From positions 2,262,501-2,326,500 of the forward strand of contig NZ_CP043028.1 in NCBI RefSeq assembly GCF_008935055.1: 64,000 nt of DNA. Reading direction: 5' to 3'. The number at the start of each line of letters is the position of its first letter. Position 1 is the stretch's first letter. The notes under the pieces are model-generated. The model worked only from the letters and a program-made list of their open reading frames with translations, did not search any database and had not been told where the DNA came from. Source of the stretch: Pseudobutyrivibrio xylanivorans (GTDB lineage Bacteria > Bacillota > Clostridia > Lachnospirales > Lachnospiraceae). Position numbers and translations under genes: made by a program. Shown here piece after piece: positions 32,345 through 41,219 of this stretch.

Positions 32345-33778
32345 ATGAAGAAGAAATTGCTTAGTGCATTACTTTGCACATCAATGGCAGCAAGCTTATT
32401 CGTAGGTTGCGGGGGCGCTGCTTCAGAGGGAGGAGTTGATCCTGACGCTGCTGAAGCTACAGAAGAGGAAGCTGCAGAGGAGACTGCTGAGGCAGAGGCA
32501 GTAACAAACACATTTGGTGATCCAAACGGAACACATCTTGAGATGTGGACATTCGTTGAACTTCACGGACAGCACTACGGTGTTATGGCTGAGGAGTGGA
32601 ACAAGCAGCATCCAGACAACACAATCGAAATTACATGTACAACATATCCATATGGTGATATGCACACAAAGCTTCTTACAGCTTTAGAGGCAGGTACAGG
32701 TGCTCCTGATATCTGTGATGTAGAGGTAGGTCAGTTCCCTAACGTAGTTGAAGGTCTTGACCAGTGGTTAGTACCTCTCAATGATTACGCTAAGGATTAC
32801 CTTGATACAATGGTTACATCAAGAATGGAAACATATCAGGGTGAAGATGGAAACTACTATGGCGCTCCATACCACGTAGGTGCTACAGTAATGTACTACA
32901 ACGTAGCTGCAATGAGCGAGGCTATGGGACTTAGCCAGGAGGATGTAATCGCAAAGATTGATGCAGTTAAGACTTGGGATGATTACGCAAAGCTTGGTGA
33001 AGAGTATGTTGGAGCAGTTAACGAAGAGGGCAAGTACTGGACATCAGTTGATACAGGCGGAACAGATTGGCTCTGGCTTGCAATGGCTGAGAACGGTGAT
33101 GACTGGACAGGTGGATTTGATAATCCTGCAAACGTAGAGCTTGACTCAGTTAAGACAATGCTTGAGATGCAGCAGAGCTGGTTAAAGTCAGGTCTTGCAG
33201 AGATTTCTCCAGATGGACATGTTGATCTTGAGGCTGGTTTCCAGAACATCATGGATCACAACATCGTTTCATTCCCTAAGGCAATGTGGTACATGTCACG
33301 TTTCACAAACTACATGCCAGAGGAGTCAGGCAACTGGTACATCGCTAAGTGTCCTGTATTCAAGGCTGGTCAGAAGTGCTCAGTTGGTATCGGTGGTACA
33401 GGTACAGTTGTAACACAGCAGTCAGCAAATAAAGAGCTTGCAGCAGAGTTTACATGCTGGGCAAAGATGTCAGCAGAGGGCGAGCAGCATATCTGGGATA
33501 CACTTGGATTTGATGTATGTAACTCAGCTCTTTGGGGTGATGATGCATTCGCACATGATGACAACAACCAGTACAACAAGTTCTTCATCAACTATCCATA
33601 TGATGTATTAAATGATATTGGAATGGACAACATTGGAAAGATTTCAGTTGTTTCAATCAGCCCAACAATTAACGAGTACATCTGCACAACAACACTTAAT
33701 GAAGTTCTTGAGGATCCAGATTACTCAGTAGCTGACGCTTTGAAAGAGGCTCAGGATGCTGTTGATATGGAGCAGTAA
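32345..33778 (+). CDS. Extracellular sugar-binding lipoprotein of an ABC importer
   Basis: This 477-residue family-1-type solute-binding lipoprotein has the signal MKKKLLSALLCTSMAASLFVGC, with the lipid-modified Cys at residue 22, and an acidic linker. The lobes contain HLEMWTFVELHGQHY, AGTGAPDICDVEVGQFP, YGAPYHVGATVMYYN and KCSVGIGGTGTVV, typical of oligosaccharide-binding proteins. AGGAGG at 32332 supports ATG 32345. It heads an operon with two permease genes and a GH51 gene, so arabinose or arabino-oligosaccharides are the likely ligand. It is the AraN-type component, and no ATPase gene is nearby, so a shared MsmX-like ATPase is probable. Confidence 0.88.
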   Translation: MKKKLLSALLCTSMAASLFVGCGGAASEGGVDPDAAEATEEEAAEETAEAEAVTNTFGDPNGTHLEMWTFVELHGQHYGVMAEEWNKQHPDNTIEITCTTYPYGDMHTKLLTALEAGTGAPDICDVEVGQFPNVVEGLDQWLVPLNDYAKDYLDTMVTSRMETYQGEDGNYYGAPYHVGATVMYYNVAAMSEAMGLSQEDVIAKIDAVKTWDDYAKLGEEYVGAVNEEGKYWTSVDTGGTDWLWLAMAENGDDWTGGFDNPANVELDSVKTMLEMQQSWLKSGLAEISPDGHVDLEAGFQNIMDHNIVSFPKAMWYMSRFTNYMPEESGNWYIAKCPVFKAGQKCSVGIGGTGTVVTQQSANKELAAEFTCWAKMSAEGEQHIWDTLGFDVCNSALWGDDAFAHDDNNQYNKFFINYPYDVLNDIGMDNIGKISVVSISPTINEYICTTTLNEVLEDPDYSVADALKEAQDAVDMEQ

Positions 33779-33823
33779 GCTTTCCCGTTAACAGGAGTAG
33801 AATTATGGATATTTCAAATACAA

Positions 33824-33855
33824 GGGTGCCTGCCGAGGGGCAGGCATCCTCTTTT
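33824..33855 (+). terminator. Terminator-like hairpin between binding protein and permeases
   Basis: GGGTGCCTGCC and GGCAGGCATCC form an 11-bp stem with a GAGG loop, followed by TCTTTT. Placed here it would lower permease expression relative to the binding protein. Confidence 0.6.
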
Positions 33856-33882
33856 AAAAAATCAGAAGGAGTAGAAGGCGTT

Positions 33883-34779
33883 ATGAAATTTAGAAAAATC
33901 TTTTATTCACAAAAGGTTGCACCATATGTTTTTGTTGTGCCTTTTATTCTTAGTTTCTTTTTCTTCTGGGTGTACCCACTTATCACTGCATTCACAATGA
34001 GCTTCCAGGATATTGGCGCTATCACCTCAGAATGGATTGGCTTTGCAAATTACACAAAGCTTTTAAAGGATAATGTATTCCACATCGCTGTTATGAACAG
34101 CGTGAAGTACATGTTCTTTACTCTGGTTCTTCTTATTCCATTCCCAATGCTTTTTGCAGTGCTTATGGATAGTCATCTAGTTAAGGCTAAAGGTGTGTGG
34201 AAGGCAATTCTATACATGCCAGCATTAACTTCAGTAGTTATTTCTGGTACACTTTTCCGCCTTATGTTTACAGAGTACACAACAGGTCAGATGAATATCA
34301 TTTCATCATTCCTTGGACTTGGAACCTATAAATGGTTGAAGATGGGCTGGTCAGGTATGCTTGCCCTTTTGATTGTAGCCTGCTGGAGATGGACAGGTGT
34401 AAACATGCTTTACTTCTTATCTGGTCTAAAATCTATTGATACTGCTTTATATGAAGCAGCAGATATCGATGGAGCTTCAGGATGGCAGAAGTTTAGATAT
34501 GTCACATTGCCACTTTTAAAACCAACTACAGTTTACGTACTTACAATTTCAGTTTATGCAGGTCTTTCAATGTTCCTTGAGTCATACATGTTATGGGCAG
34601 GAAACTCATCACCAAACAACATTGGCCTTACAATTGTAGGTTACCTGTACAAGCGTGGTATTGAAAAGAACGACATGGGTTATGCATGTGCAGTTGGTGT
34701 AGTACTACTTGTAGTAGCACTTATTATAAATTTCGTTCAGTTGATATTTAACGGAACATTTAAGAAGGAGGAGCAGTAA
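33883..34779 (+). CDS. Sugar ABC transporter permease, MalF/AraP-like
   Basis: This 298-residue inner-membrane permease has six predicted helices and the ATPase-contact EAA loop YEAADIDGASGWQKFRYVTL near residue 213. It begins MKFRKIFYSQKVAPYVFVVPF. The frame is open to ATG 33805, but that part encodes the terminator-like hairpin. ATG 33883 has AAGGAG upstream and gives the usual family length. The second permease starts two bases after its stop. Confidence 0.87.
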   Translation: MKFRKIFYSQKVAPYVFVVPFILSFFFFWVYPLITAFTMSFQDIGAITSEWIGFANYTKLLKDNVFHIAVMNSVKYMFFTLVLLIPFPMLFAVLMDSHLVKAKGVWKAILYMPALTSVVISGTLFRLMFTEYTTGQMNIISSFLGLGTYKWLKMGWSGMLALLIVACWRWTGVNMLYFLSGLKSIDTALYEAADIDGASGWQKFRYVTLPLLKPTTVYVLTISVYAGLSMFLESYMLWAGNSSPNNIGLTIVGYLYKRGIEKNDMGYACAVGVVLLVVALIINFVQLIFNGTFKKEEQ

Positions 34780-34780
34780 T

Positions 34781-35650
34781 ATGGCAAAGCAAAAAACAAT
34801 GTCAGGTACTCCTCAAAGAAGAGTAGGAACAATTTTAGGAACAGGCTTTTTCCTGATTCTTTCATTAATTATCGTATTTCCGGTTTTTGCAGGTTTGCTT
34901 GCATCCTTCAGACCAGGAACACAGCTTATACGTAGAGGTCTCGCAATTGATTTAGATATTTCTACTATGAATCTTGACAATTATACTTACCTGTTCAGTG
35001 GTAATGCAGACAGCCAGAAATATTTCATGTGGTATAAGAACTCTCTTGTTATCACTATTGTTTCTGTAACACTGACACTTTTGATTTGTTACTTTGTTGC
35101 GTATGGTCTGACTATGTACGATTTCAAATTTAAGAATCTCTTATTTACAATCGTTCTTGCAACAATGATGGTGCCATTTGAGATCCTTATGCTTCCACTT
35201 TATAAGGAAATAATTGCATTCAAGCTTATCGACACTTATACAGGTGTAATTATTATCGGTCTTTGCGGTGCATCCACGATTTTCTTCTTCAAACAGTATC
35301 TTTCAGGTCTTCCTAAGGATTTGTTGGATGCAGCCCGTATTGATGGATGTAATGAGTACAGCATTTCTGTAAGAATTATTTTGCCACTGGCAAAGCCAGC
35401 CTTTGCATCAATGGGTATCCTTTGTGCAATGGGTAGCTGGAATGCAATCCTTTGGCCACTGCTTGTACTTAAGGGAGCAGAGAAGTTTACACTTCCAATT
35501 GGTCTTAACACACTGTTGACACCATACGGAAACAACTACGATGTGCTCATCGCTGGTTCAATGTTTGGAATTTTACCTATATTGGTCATTTTCTTAATCT
35601 TTAATCGATACATTATTGACGGAATGACTGCAGGTGCGGTAAAAGGATAA
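34781..35650 (+). CDS. Sugar ABC transporter permease, MalG/AraQ-like
   Basis: This 289-residue protein has an N-terminal membrane helix (GTGFFLILSLIIVFPVFAGLLAS), five more helices and the EAA loop LLDAARIDGCNEYSISVRIILP. It is the partner of the preceding permease; together they form the transmembrane pore for the sugar delivered by the binding lipoprotein. AAGGAGGAG lies just before ATG 34781. The GH51 gene begins 24 bases downstream, tying import to intracellular hydrolysis. Confidence 0.88.
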   Translation: MAKQKTMSGTPQRRVGTILGTGFFLILSLIIVFPVFAGLLASFRPGTQLIRRGLAIDLDISTMNLDNYTYLFSGNADSQKYFMWYKNSLVITIVSVTLTLLICYFVAYGLTMYDFKFKNLLFTIVLATMMVPFEILMLPLYKEIIAFKLIDTYTGVIIIGLCGASTIFFFKQYLSGLPKDLLDAARIDGCNEYSISVRIILPLAKPAFASMGILCAMGSWNAILWPLLVLKGAEKFTLPIGLNTLLTPYGNNYDVLIAGSMFGILPILVIFLIFNRYIIDGMTAGAVKG

Positions 35651-35674
35651 TATCAAAATACGAGGAGAAGAATA

Positions 35675-37195
35675 ATGGCTAAACTAGTTATAAACAACGA
35701 GAATAAGAAATCTACAATTGCTCCAGAAATTTATGGACACTTCTCAGAGCACCTTGGTCGTTGTATTTATGAGGGACTTTATGTAGGCGAAAACAGTGAC
35801 ATTCCAAACGTAAATGGTATGCGTACTGACGTAGTGGAAGCGCTTAAGGAAATGAAGATTCCTGTACTTCGCTGGCCAGGCGGTTGCTTCGCAGACGAGT
35901 ATCACTGGATGGACGGAATCGGTCCAAAGGAAAAGCGTAAGAAGATGATTAACACTCACTGGGGTGGTGTAGTTGAGGATAACAGCTTCGGTACACATGA
36001 GTTCTTCGAGCTTTGCCGTCAGCTTGGATGCAAGACATACGTAAATGCGAATTTAGGCTCAGGCACAGTTCGTGAGATGAGCGAGTGGGTTGAGTATATG
36101 ACCTTCAATGGCGTTTCTCCAATGGCTGACCTTCGTAAGGAAAACGGTCATGAGGAGCCATGGGTAGTTGATTACCTTGGTGTTGGAAATGAGAACTGGG
36201 GTTGTGGCGGAAACATGCGCCCGCAGCACTATGCTGATGAGTACAGACGCTACCAGACTTATGTTAGAAACTACAATGGCAACAAGCCAATCACAAAGAT
36301 TTGCTGTGGTGCAAACGTAGATGATTATCATTGGACAAAGGAAGTTCTTGATACTTGCTTTGACCATACTCCAGAGCACTTACACGGACATATGGACGGT
36401 CTTTCTCTTCATTATTATACCCTCCCAGAGACAGAGGATGACTGGAATTTCAAGGGAAGTGCTACAGATTTCACAGAGGAGGTATTCTACCAGACTCTTA
36501 AGAGAAGCTACTTTATGGAAGAGCTTATCAACAAGCATGGCGCAATCATGGATCAGTACGACCCAGACAAGAAGATTGGCCTCATGATTGATGAGTGGGG
36601 TATCTGGACAGATGTTGAGCCAGGTACAAATCCAGGCTTCTTATATCAGCAGAACACAATGCGTGATGCACTTGTTGCTGGTATGAACCTTAATATTTTC
36701 AACAAGCACTCTGACAGAGTTAAGATGGCTTGTATTGCACAGCTTATCAATGTTCTTCAGTCAGTTATGCTTACAGACGGCGAGAAGATGATTAAGACCC
36801 CAACTTATTATGTCTTCAAGATGTTCCGTCATCATCAGGGAGCAAAGCTTCTTGATTCAAGCCTTCTTAATAATGGTACAGTTGGCAAGGACAAGAACGA
36901 GCTTCCAAAGGTATTTGAATCTGTTTCTGAGGACGAGAACGGTGTAATCACAATTACACTTACAAATAACTCTCTTGAGTCAGCTGAGGATGTAGAGATT
37001 CAGCTTACAAAGGATGGCGGTGCATTCAATGTTTGCGAGGCAGTTTACGTGTCTGGCGCAATGAACGCTCACAATACTTTCGAGGCTCCTGAGGTTGTAA
37101 AGGAAGCAGAGTTCAAGGATTATGCAAAGACTGCTGATGGTCTTACTGTCAAGCTTCCAGCTTGCTCAGTTGTAAGCATCAGAATTAAAAAATAA
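35675..37195 (+). CDS. abfA: Alpha-L-arabinofuranosidase, GH51
   Basis: This 506-residue cytoplasmic enzyme releases terminal alpha-L-arabinose from arabino-oligosaccharides. GH51 motifs are clear: IYGHFSEHLGRCIYEGLYVG at the N-terminus, VLRWPGGCFADEYHW, the acid/base Glu173 in GVGNENWGCGG and the nucleophile Glu307 in LMIDEWGIW. A beta-sandwich domain follows (TITLTNNSLESAEDVEI). There is no signal peptide. CGAGGAGAAG precedes the start. As the last gene of the transporter operon it would act on imported products. The symbol follows common use; arfA is also used. Confidence 0.93.
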   Translation: MAKLVINNENKKSTIAPEIYGHFSEHLGRCIYEGLYVGENSDIPNVNGMRTDVVEALKEMKIPVLRWPGGCFADEYHWMDGIGPKEKRKKMINTHWGGVVEDNSFGTHEFFELCRQLGCKTYVNANLGSGTVREMSEWVEYMTFNGVSPMADLRKENGHEEPWVVDYLGVGNENWGCGGNMRPQHYADEYRRYQTYVRNYNGNKPITKICCGANVDDYHWTKEVLDTCFDHTPEHLHGHMDGLSLHYYTLPETEDDWNFKGSATDFTEEVFYQTLKRSYFMEELINKHGAIMDQYDPDKKIGLMIDEWGIWTDVEPGTNPGFLYQQNTMRDALVAGMNLNIFNKHSDRVKMACIAQLINVLQSVMLTDGEKMIKTPTYYVFKMFRHHQGAKLLDSSLLNNGTVGKDKNELPKVFESVSEDENGVITITLTNNSLESAEDVEIQLTKDGGAFNVCEAVYVSGAMNAHNTFEAPEVVKEAEFKDYAKTADGLTVKLPACSVVSIRIKK

Positions 37196-37247
37196 GATAC
37201 AGTTACTTTTTCTTTTCATTAACTTCCTATCGATAAAAATTATGAAA

Positions 37248-37280
37248 GGGCTCGGCGGTTGTTGGTCGCTGGGCTCTTTT
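37248..37280 (+). terminator. Intrinsic terminator of the arabinose-uptake operon
   Basis: GGGCTCGGCG pairs with CGCTGGGCTC through several G-U pairs and is followed by TTTT. It lies 53 bases after the GH51 stop. Confidence 0.7.
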
Positions 37281-37323
37281 GTGTTACAATACAAAATATC
37301 AAAAGCATTGTTAGGGGAAAATA

Positions 37324-38388
37324 ATGAAATCTGTAAAGATGAATGATATAAAAAGAATAGTTTACATGGGGGCGCTTGTTAGTTGTGCCCCTATTTTTTG
37401 TGCCTGCCAGAAGAATGACGTTTCTCAGGACTACAGTTCTACCACTTTTTTTGCTATGGATACTGTTATGGAAATTCAGATTGACGGTGATGAGACTCTT
37501 TTGACAGAAGCGCAGCAGCAGGTTATGGATCTAGAGAACAGATTGTCTGTTACTAAGGATGGCAGTGAGGTTAGCAAGCTTAACAGCGCAAAGATTTGCA
37601 GATTTTCAGAGGATTCTACGGAGATTCTAACAGGTGCCCTTCAGGTTTGTACAGATACTGACGGAGCTCTTGATATTTCCATCTATCCTGTGCTTAAAGA
37701 GTGGGGCTTTACTACTGGTGAATATAAGGTGCCGGATGAGGAGACTATAGAGGATTTGCTCTCTGATGTGGACTATTCACAGGTTCAGGTGGCTGTCAGA
37801 GATGATGGTCAGGCAGATGTGGTGATTCCTGAGAATATGGAAATTGACTTGGGAAGTGTGGTTAAGGGTTATACCAGCCAGATGCTTGCCGACTATTTTG
37901 CAGAAAATGGAGTGGATTCGGCTCTCATAAATCTGGGAGGAAATGTCCAGTGCATCGGAAGAAAGACTAATGGAAATCCTTGGAAAATTGCAATTAAGAG
38001 TCCATTTACTGATTCAAAAACTGGCATCCTAGGAGTGCTTGAAGCTGAGGATGTTTCCATTATTACATCAGGTGGCTACGAGCGCTATTTCGAAGAGGAT
38101 GGCCAAATGTACTGGCACATTTTGGACCCTGCCACAGGCCATCCTGCAAAGAATGGACTGGTTTCAGTTTCCATTATTGGAACTGATGGCCTTAAGGGTG
38201 ATGGATTGTCTACCTCACTTTTTGTTAAGGGGCTTGATGCAGCGTCTGATTATTGGAGAGAGCATCAGGATTTTGATGCGATTTTTGTTACAGATGACGA
38301 GCAGGTATATATTACTGAGGGGGTGGCTGAAAAGTTTCAGCTCTCTCAGGAATATGCGGATTTTGATTTAAAGGTGATTAATAAATAG
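37324..38388 (+). CDS. apbE: FAD:protein FMN transferase, ApbE family
   Basis: This 354-residue exported protein attaches FMN to threonine residues of extracytoplasmic proteins. Family motifs include FFAMDTVMEI, the long middle strand ALDISIYPVLKEWGF, MEIDLGSVVKGYTSQ, ALINLGGNVQCIG, ITSGGYERYFEEDG, HILDPATGHPAKNGLVSVSI and GDGLSTSLFVKG. The N-terminus is a hydrophobic signal with CAC near residue 28; the lipobox is not standard. It begins after AGGGGAAAAT and lies two bases upstream of a NusG-II protein gene and then a Gx-transporter gene, a set often seen together in Firmicutes. No flavin acceptor gene is adjacent. Confidence 0.92.
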   Translation: MKSVKMNDIKRIVYMGALVSCAPIFCACQKNDVSQDYSSTTFFAMDTVMEIQIDGDETLLTEAQQQVMDLENRLSVTKDGSEVSKLNSAKICRFSEDSTEILTGALQVCTDTDGALDISIYPVLKEWGFTTGEYKVPDEETIEDLLSDVDYSQVQVAVRDDGQADVVIPENMEIDLGSVVKGYTSQMLADYFAENGVDSALINLGGNVQCIGRKTNGNPWKIAIKSPFTDSKTGILGVLEAEDVSIITSGGYERYFEEDGQMYWHILDPATGHPAKNGLVSVSIIGTDGLKGDGLSTSLFVKGLDAASDYWREHQDFDAIFVTDDEQVYITEGVAEKFQLSQEYADFDLKVINK

Positions 38389-38390
38389 TT

Positions 38391-38789
38391 ATGAAGAAAA
38401 ATGATTTTATTCTGATAGCTGTTGTTTTGATTATCGCATTTACGATATTTGCGGGACAGCGACTTTTGAACAAAAATAATAACGAGAATAACGAGGCGGT
38501 TCCAGTGGCTGTTGTGCAGGTTTGTGGTGAGGTTTATGGTGTATATCCTCTGTCTGTTGACCGTGAGGAGAGGATTGAGCTCGAGGATGGAAGCTATAAT
38601 ATCTTTTCTATTAAAGATGGAGAGGTAACTATGATAGAGGCTTCCTGCCCAGACAAAATCTGTGTGAATCATCCTGCAATTCATTCTTCCTATGATCCGA
38701 TTGTCTGTCTTCCTAACGAGGTGATTATCACTGTACAAGGAAATGACGATGCAGATGGCGATAACGATATTGATTCTATAGCTAATTAA
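38391..38789 (+). CDS. NusG domain II-containing secreted protein
   Basis: This 132-residue protein has an N-terminal membrane helix (DFILIAVVLIIAFTIFAG). The outside domain matches NusG domain II (PF07009): YPLSVDREERIELEDGSYNIFSIKDGEV, then EASCPDKICVNHPAI and IVCLPNEVIITV. The cysteine pattern CPDKIC with a following H and a late C may bind metal or redox cofactors. Despite the name it is not a transcription factor. It is translated directly after apbE and probably serves the same extracytoplasmic flavin or redox process. Confidence 0.87.
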   Translation: MKKNDFILIAVVLIIAFTIFAGQRLLNKNNNENNEAVPVAVVQVCGEVYGVYPLSVDREERIELEDGSYNIFSIKDGEVTMIEASCPDKICVNHPAIHSSYDPIVCLPNEVIITVQGNDDADGDNDIDSIAN

Positions 38790-38810
38790 CGATAATAGGA
38801 GCATAGTCTT

Positions 38811-39311
38811 ATGAAAATGAACACTAAGAAAATTGCATATTTAGGTCTTTTGATTGCACTGGCATTTGTTCTATCTTATATAGAGGTTTTGCTTCCGCTT
38901 AATATTGGAATACCTGGAGCAAAGGTTGGACTTGCAAATATTGCAATTGTGGTAGCGCTTTACACTATCGGTTCCAAGAATGCATTTATGCTTTCTATTG
39001 TACGTGTGATTCTTGTAGGACTTACATTTGGAAACCTTGCAATGATGATGTACAGTGCGGCAGGAGCGGTTCTTTCCTTTGCTATGATGTATATTGGAAA
39101 GCGAACAAAGAAGCTTTCAATTACAGGTGTCAGTGTTCTTGGAGGAGTTTTCCATAATGTGGGACAGATTATCGTGGCGATGTTTGTCCTTGAAACAAAG
39201 CAATTGGTATATTACCTGCCATTTTTGATTGTAATTGGTACTATTTCTGGAGTGGTAATTGGTATAATTTCAGCTATGGTTAGCAAGCGTGTAAAGGTTG
39301 CATTCTTCTAG
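38811..39311 (+). CDS. Gx transporter family membrane protein (heptaprenyl diphosphate synthase component I-like)
   Basis: This 166-residue protein has five predicted membrane helices and conserved phrases IGIPGAKVGLANIAIVVALY and GGVFHNVGQIIVAM. The family was first named after heptaprenyl diphosphate synthase subunit I, but its members look like ECF-type substrate-binding transporters. Adjacency with apbE and the NusG-II gene is recurrent in Firmicutes and may point to a flavin, quinone or vitamin-like substrate. It starts after a weak AGGAGC ribosome site. Confidence 0.83.
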   Translation: MKMNTKKIAYLGLLIALAFVLSYIEVLLPLNIGIPGAKVGLANIAIVVALYTIGSKNAFMLSIVRVILVGLTFGNLAMMMYSAAGAVLSFAMMYIGKRTKKLSITGVSVLGGVFHNVGQIIVAMFVLETKQLVYYLPFLIVIGTISGVVIGIISAMVSKRVKVAFF

Positions 39312-39368
39312 CTGTTTGGGGTATACTTTTACAGGTTATAATGTTATTTGAAGAGTTAGGGTAGAAAA

Positions 39369-40256
39369 ATGGAAAAATACGTTATTAGTTGCTGTTCGAC
39401 AGCAGATGTGACTGAAGAATTTCTTAAGGAAAAAAATATAGAGCATATTTGCTTCCATTATTACATGGATGACAAGCCATATGTGGATGATCTTTTTAAA
39501 TCAATGTCACCAGCTGAGTTTTATCAGGCAATGTTAGACGGAGCAATGACCAGAACTTCTCAGGTCAATGCGGAGGAGTTCACTGAGTACTTCAGAGGAT
39601 TTTTAAAAGAAGGAAAGGATGTGCTTCACATTACACTTTCAAGCGGTATTTCCGGTGTTATCAATTCAGCCCGCATTGCTGCAAACGAACTGAAGGATGA
39701 GTTCCCAGACAGAAGAGTAGTTGTTATCGACAGTCTTACAGCTTCATCTGGCTATGGACTTTTCATGGACAAGCTTGCAGAGCTTAGAGACTCAGGTTTT
39801 GATTTTGATAAGCTTGTTGCATGGGCAGACAATAATGTGCAGAAGCAGAATACCTGGTTCTTTACCACAGATCTTACATTCTTTATCAGAGGTGGTCGAA
39901 TCTCAAAGATTTCTGGATGGTTCGGCACAGCCCTCAATATTTGTCCGCTTCTGAATATCAATGATGAAGGAAAGCTTATTCCTCGTCAGAAATGTCGTGG
40001 TAAGAAGCTGGTTAAAAAGGCAGCTCTTGCAGCTATCAAAGAGCGCATTGAAAATGGAACAGATTACGATGGAAAGATTTTCATCACTCACTCAGTTTGT
40101 ATGGAAGATGCCAGAGAGATGGCAGATATGCTTGAAGAAGCTTTCCCAAACATGAAGGAGAAAATCCGTATTTTTGATATTGGACCTACAATTGGTTCCC
40201 ACACAGGCCCAGGCACAGTAGCCATCGGATTCTGGGGTGGAGATAAGGAACATTAA
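39369..40256 (+). CDS. DegV family fatty-acid-binding protein
   Basis: This 295-residue protein belongs to the DegV/FakB group. Visible motifs are ISCCSTADVT at the start, MTRTSQVNAEEF, ITLSSGISGVINSARIA, VVVIDSLTASSGYG, FFIRGGRISKISGWFGTALNICPLLNI and DIGPTIGSHTGPGTVAIGFWG. FakB proteins hold a fatty acid for phosphorylation by FakA; a specific role here is inferred from family. The gene is monocistronic, with TATAAT near 39338 and a terminator right after the stop. Confidence 0.9.
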   Translation: MEKYVISCCSTADVTEEFLKEKNIEHICFHYYMDDKPYVDDLFKSMSPAEFYQAMLDGAMTRTSQVNAEEFTEYFRGFLKEGKDVLHITLSSGISGVINSARIAANELKDEFPDRRVVVIDSLTASSGYGLFMDKLAELRDSGFDFDKLVAWADNNVQKQNTWFFTTDLTFFIRGGRISKISGWFGTALNICPLLNINDEGKLIPRQKCRGKKLVKKAALAAIKERIENGTDYDGKIFITHSVCMEDAREMADMLEEAFPNMKEKIRIFDIGPTIGSHTGPGTVAIGFWGGDKEH

Positions 40257-40261
40257 AAGTC

Positions 40262-40282
40262 TCCCCTGCGGGGGATTTTTTT
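40262..40282 (+). terminator. Intrinsic terminator after the DegV gene
   Basis: TCCCC and GGGGA form a compact stem with a TGCG loop, followed by seven T residues. Confidence 0.85.
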
Positions 40283-40286
40283 AATA

Positions 40287-40387
40287 GGCTTCCCCTTGAG
40301 GGGTGCTAGATGCCAGTGGCATCTGTTTAGCACCGACCGAGGCGGTAGCCGAGAAAAGCTGTCAGCGATAGCTGACTGATGAGGTGT
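40287..40387 (-). repeat. Full-length dispersed intergenic repeat
   Basis: On the minus strand it runs ACACCTCATCAGTCAGC, GCTGACAGC, then CTCGGCTACCGCCTCGGTCG, a GATGCCACTGGCATC hairpin and CCCTCAAGGGGAAGCC. Partial copies are at 28026-28073 and 48194-48227. It is strongly self-complementary and noncoding. Confidence 0.75.
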
Positions 40388-40405
40388 TAAAAGGGGGAAA
40401 CTAAC

Positions 40406-40975
40406 ATGAAAGAAAAAATCAAAAGCTTACGACTCAACATCACAATCTCAGCACTATTTAGCATAGTCATTGGTGCACTACTTTTGATTTACCCAGCGGA
40501 GAGCCTTGCTACAATCAGTCGTGTGATTGCGGCAATCATTATTCTGGCAGGTCTGTTTATTATTATTAGCCAGATTTATGAATATGGCTTCAATGCCATG
40601 GGAATTGTTGTTGGTGGAGTGCTTGCAGTCATCGGTATCTGGCTTTTTCTTGCACCAGGCTCAATTGTTTCAATCATCCCTATCGCAATCGGTGTACTTT
40701 TAGTGGTTCACGGCTTGCAGGATTTGGGACTTGCCATTGAGGGTGTAAAGGCACATGCGCCAAGAGGCTGGCTGCCATTCGTATTTGCGATATTGAACAT
40801 TGTTCTTGGTGCAGTATGTATCGCAGGTGCATTCAATGTTGTAAAGCTTGCTACACGACTTATCGGTATAATGCTTATCTATGATGGCATTTCCGATATC
40901 GGAATTGTCCACAAGGTTAGAAAGGCTACTACCACAGTGGTTGATTCTACTATTATAAAAGAGGAAAATGTCTAA
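40406..40975 (+). CDS. DUF308/HdeD-like membrane protein
   Basis: This 189-residue protein has six short membrane helices in three pairs (ISALFSIVIGALLLIYP, ISRVIAAIIILAGLFII, AMGIVVGGVLAVIGIWLFL and so on) and the recurring phrase VLLVVHGLQDLG, as in the HdeD/DUF308 family. Its function is unknown; the family is linked to acid or envelope stress. GGGGGAAA precedes the start. The next small gene overlaps its end by eight bases. Confidence 0.85.
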   Translation: MKEKIKSLRLNITISALFSIVIGALLLIYPAESLATISRVIAAIIILAGLFIIISQIYEYGFNAMGIVVGGVLAVIGIWLFLAPGSIVSIIPIAIGVLLVVHGLQDLGLAIEGVKAHAPRGWLPFVFAILNIVLGAVCIAGAFNVVKLATRLIGIMLIYDGISDIGIVHKVRKATTTVVDSTIIKEENV

Positions 40976-41210
40976 AATGGGACAAATGGAATTTAAGATG
41001 GAACGCACCGGTCTCCTTGAGATCGGTGATGTTTTATCTATCACAGAATACGAACTGCCAAACTCATATTATTATGTGCTTGGCCGTTCTTACGCCATGT
41101 CTGGCAATTACACAACTCTCCAACGCATTTCAGCAAAAGAGGGTACGGTGGTTGACGTAAAGGAGACCCCTAAAGGATTCTACGTTACAGTGGAATATAA
41201 GGATTCTTAA
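40968..41210 (+). CDS. Small hypothetical protein (80 aa)
   Basis: A soluble 80-residue protein, MSKMGQMEFKMERTGLLEIG onward, probably a small beta-barrel. No family recognised. Its start overlaps the end of the DUF308 gene, and the TetR-like gene follows 10 bases after its stop, so the three form an operon. ATG 40977 is an alternative start. Confidence 0.7.
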   Translation: MSKMGQMEFKMERTGLLEIGDVLSITEYELPNSYYYVLGRSYAMSGNYTTLQRISAKEGTVVDVKETPKGFYVTVEYKDS

Positions 41211-41219
41211 GGAGCTAGA

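Noticed and set aside
33805-33882. Extended N-terminus of the first sugar permease
   Set aside because: The segment encodes the two arms of a terminator-like hairpin and is not like permease N-termini; the start at 33883 gives the normal length, although AGGAG before 33805 leaves some doubt.
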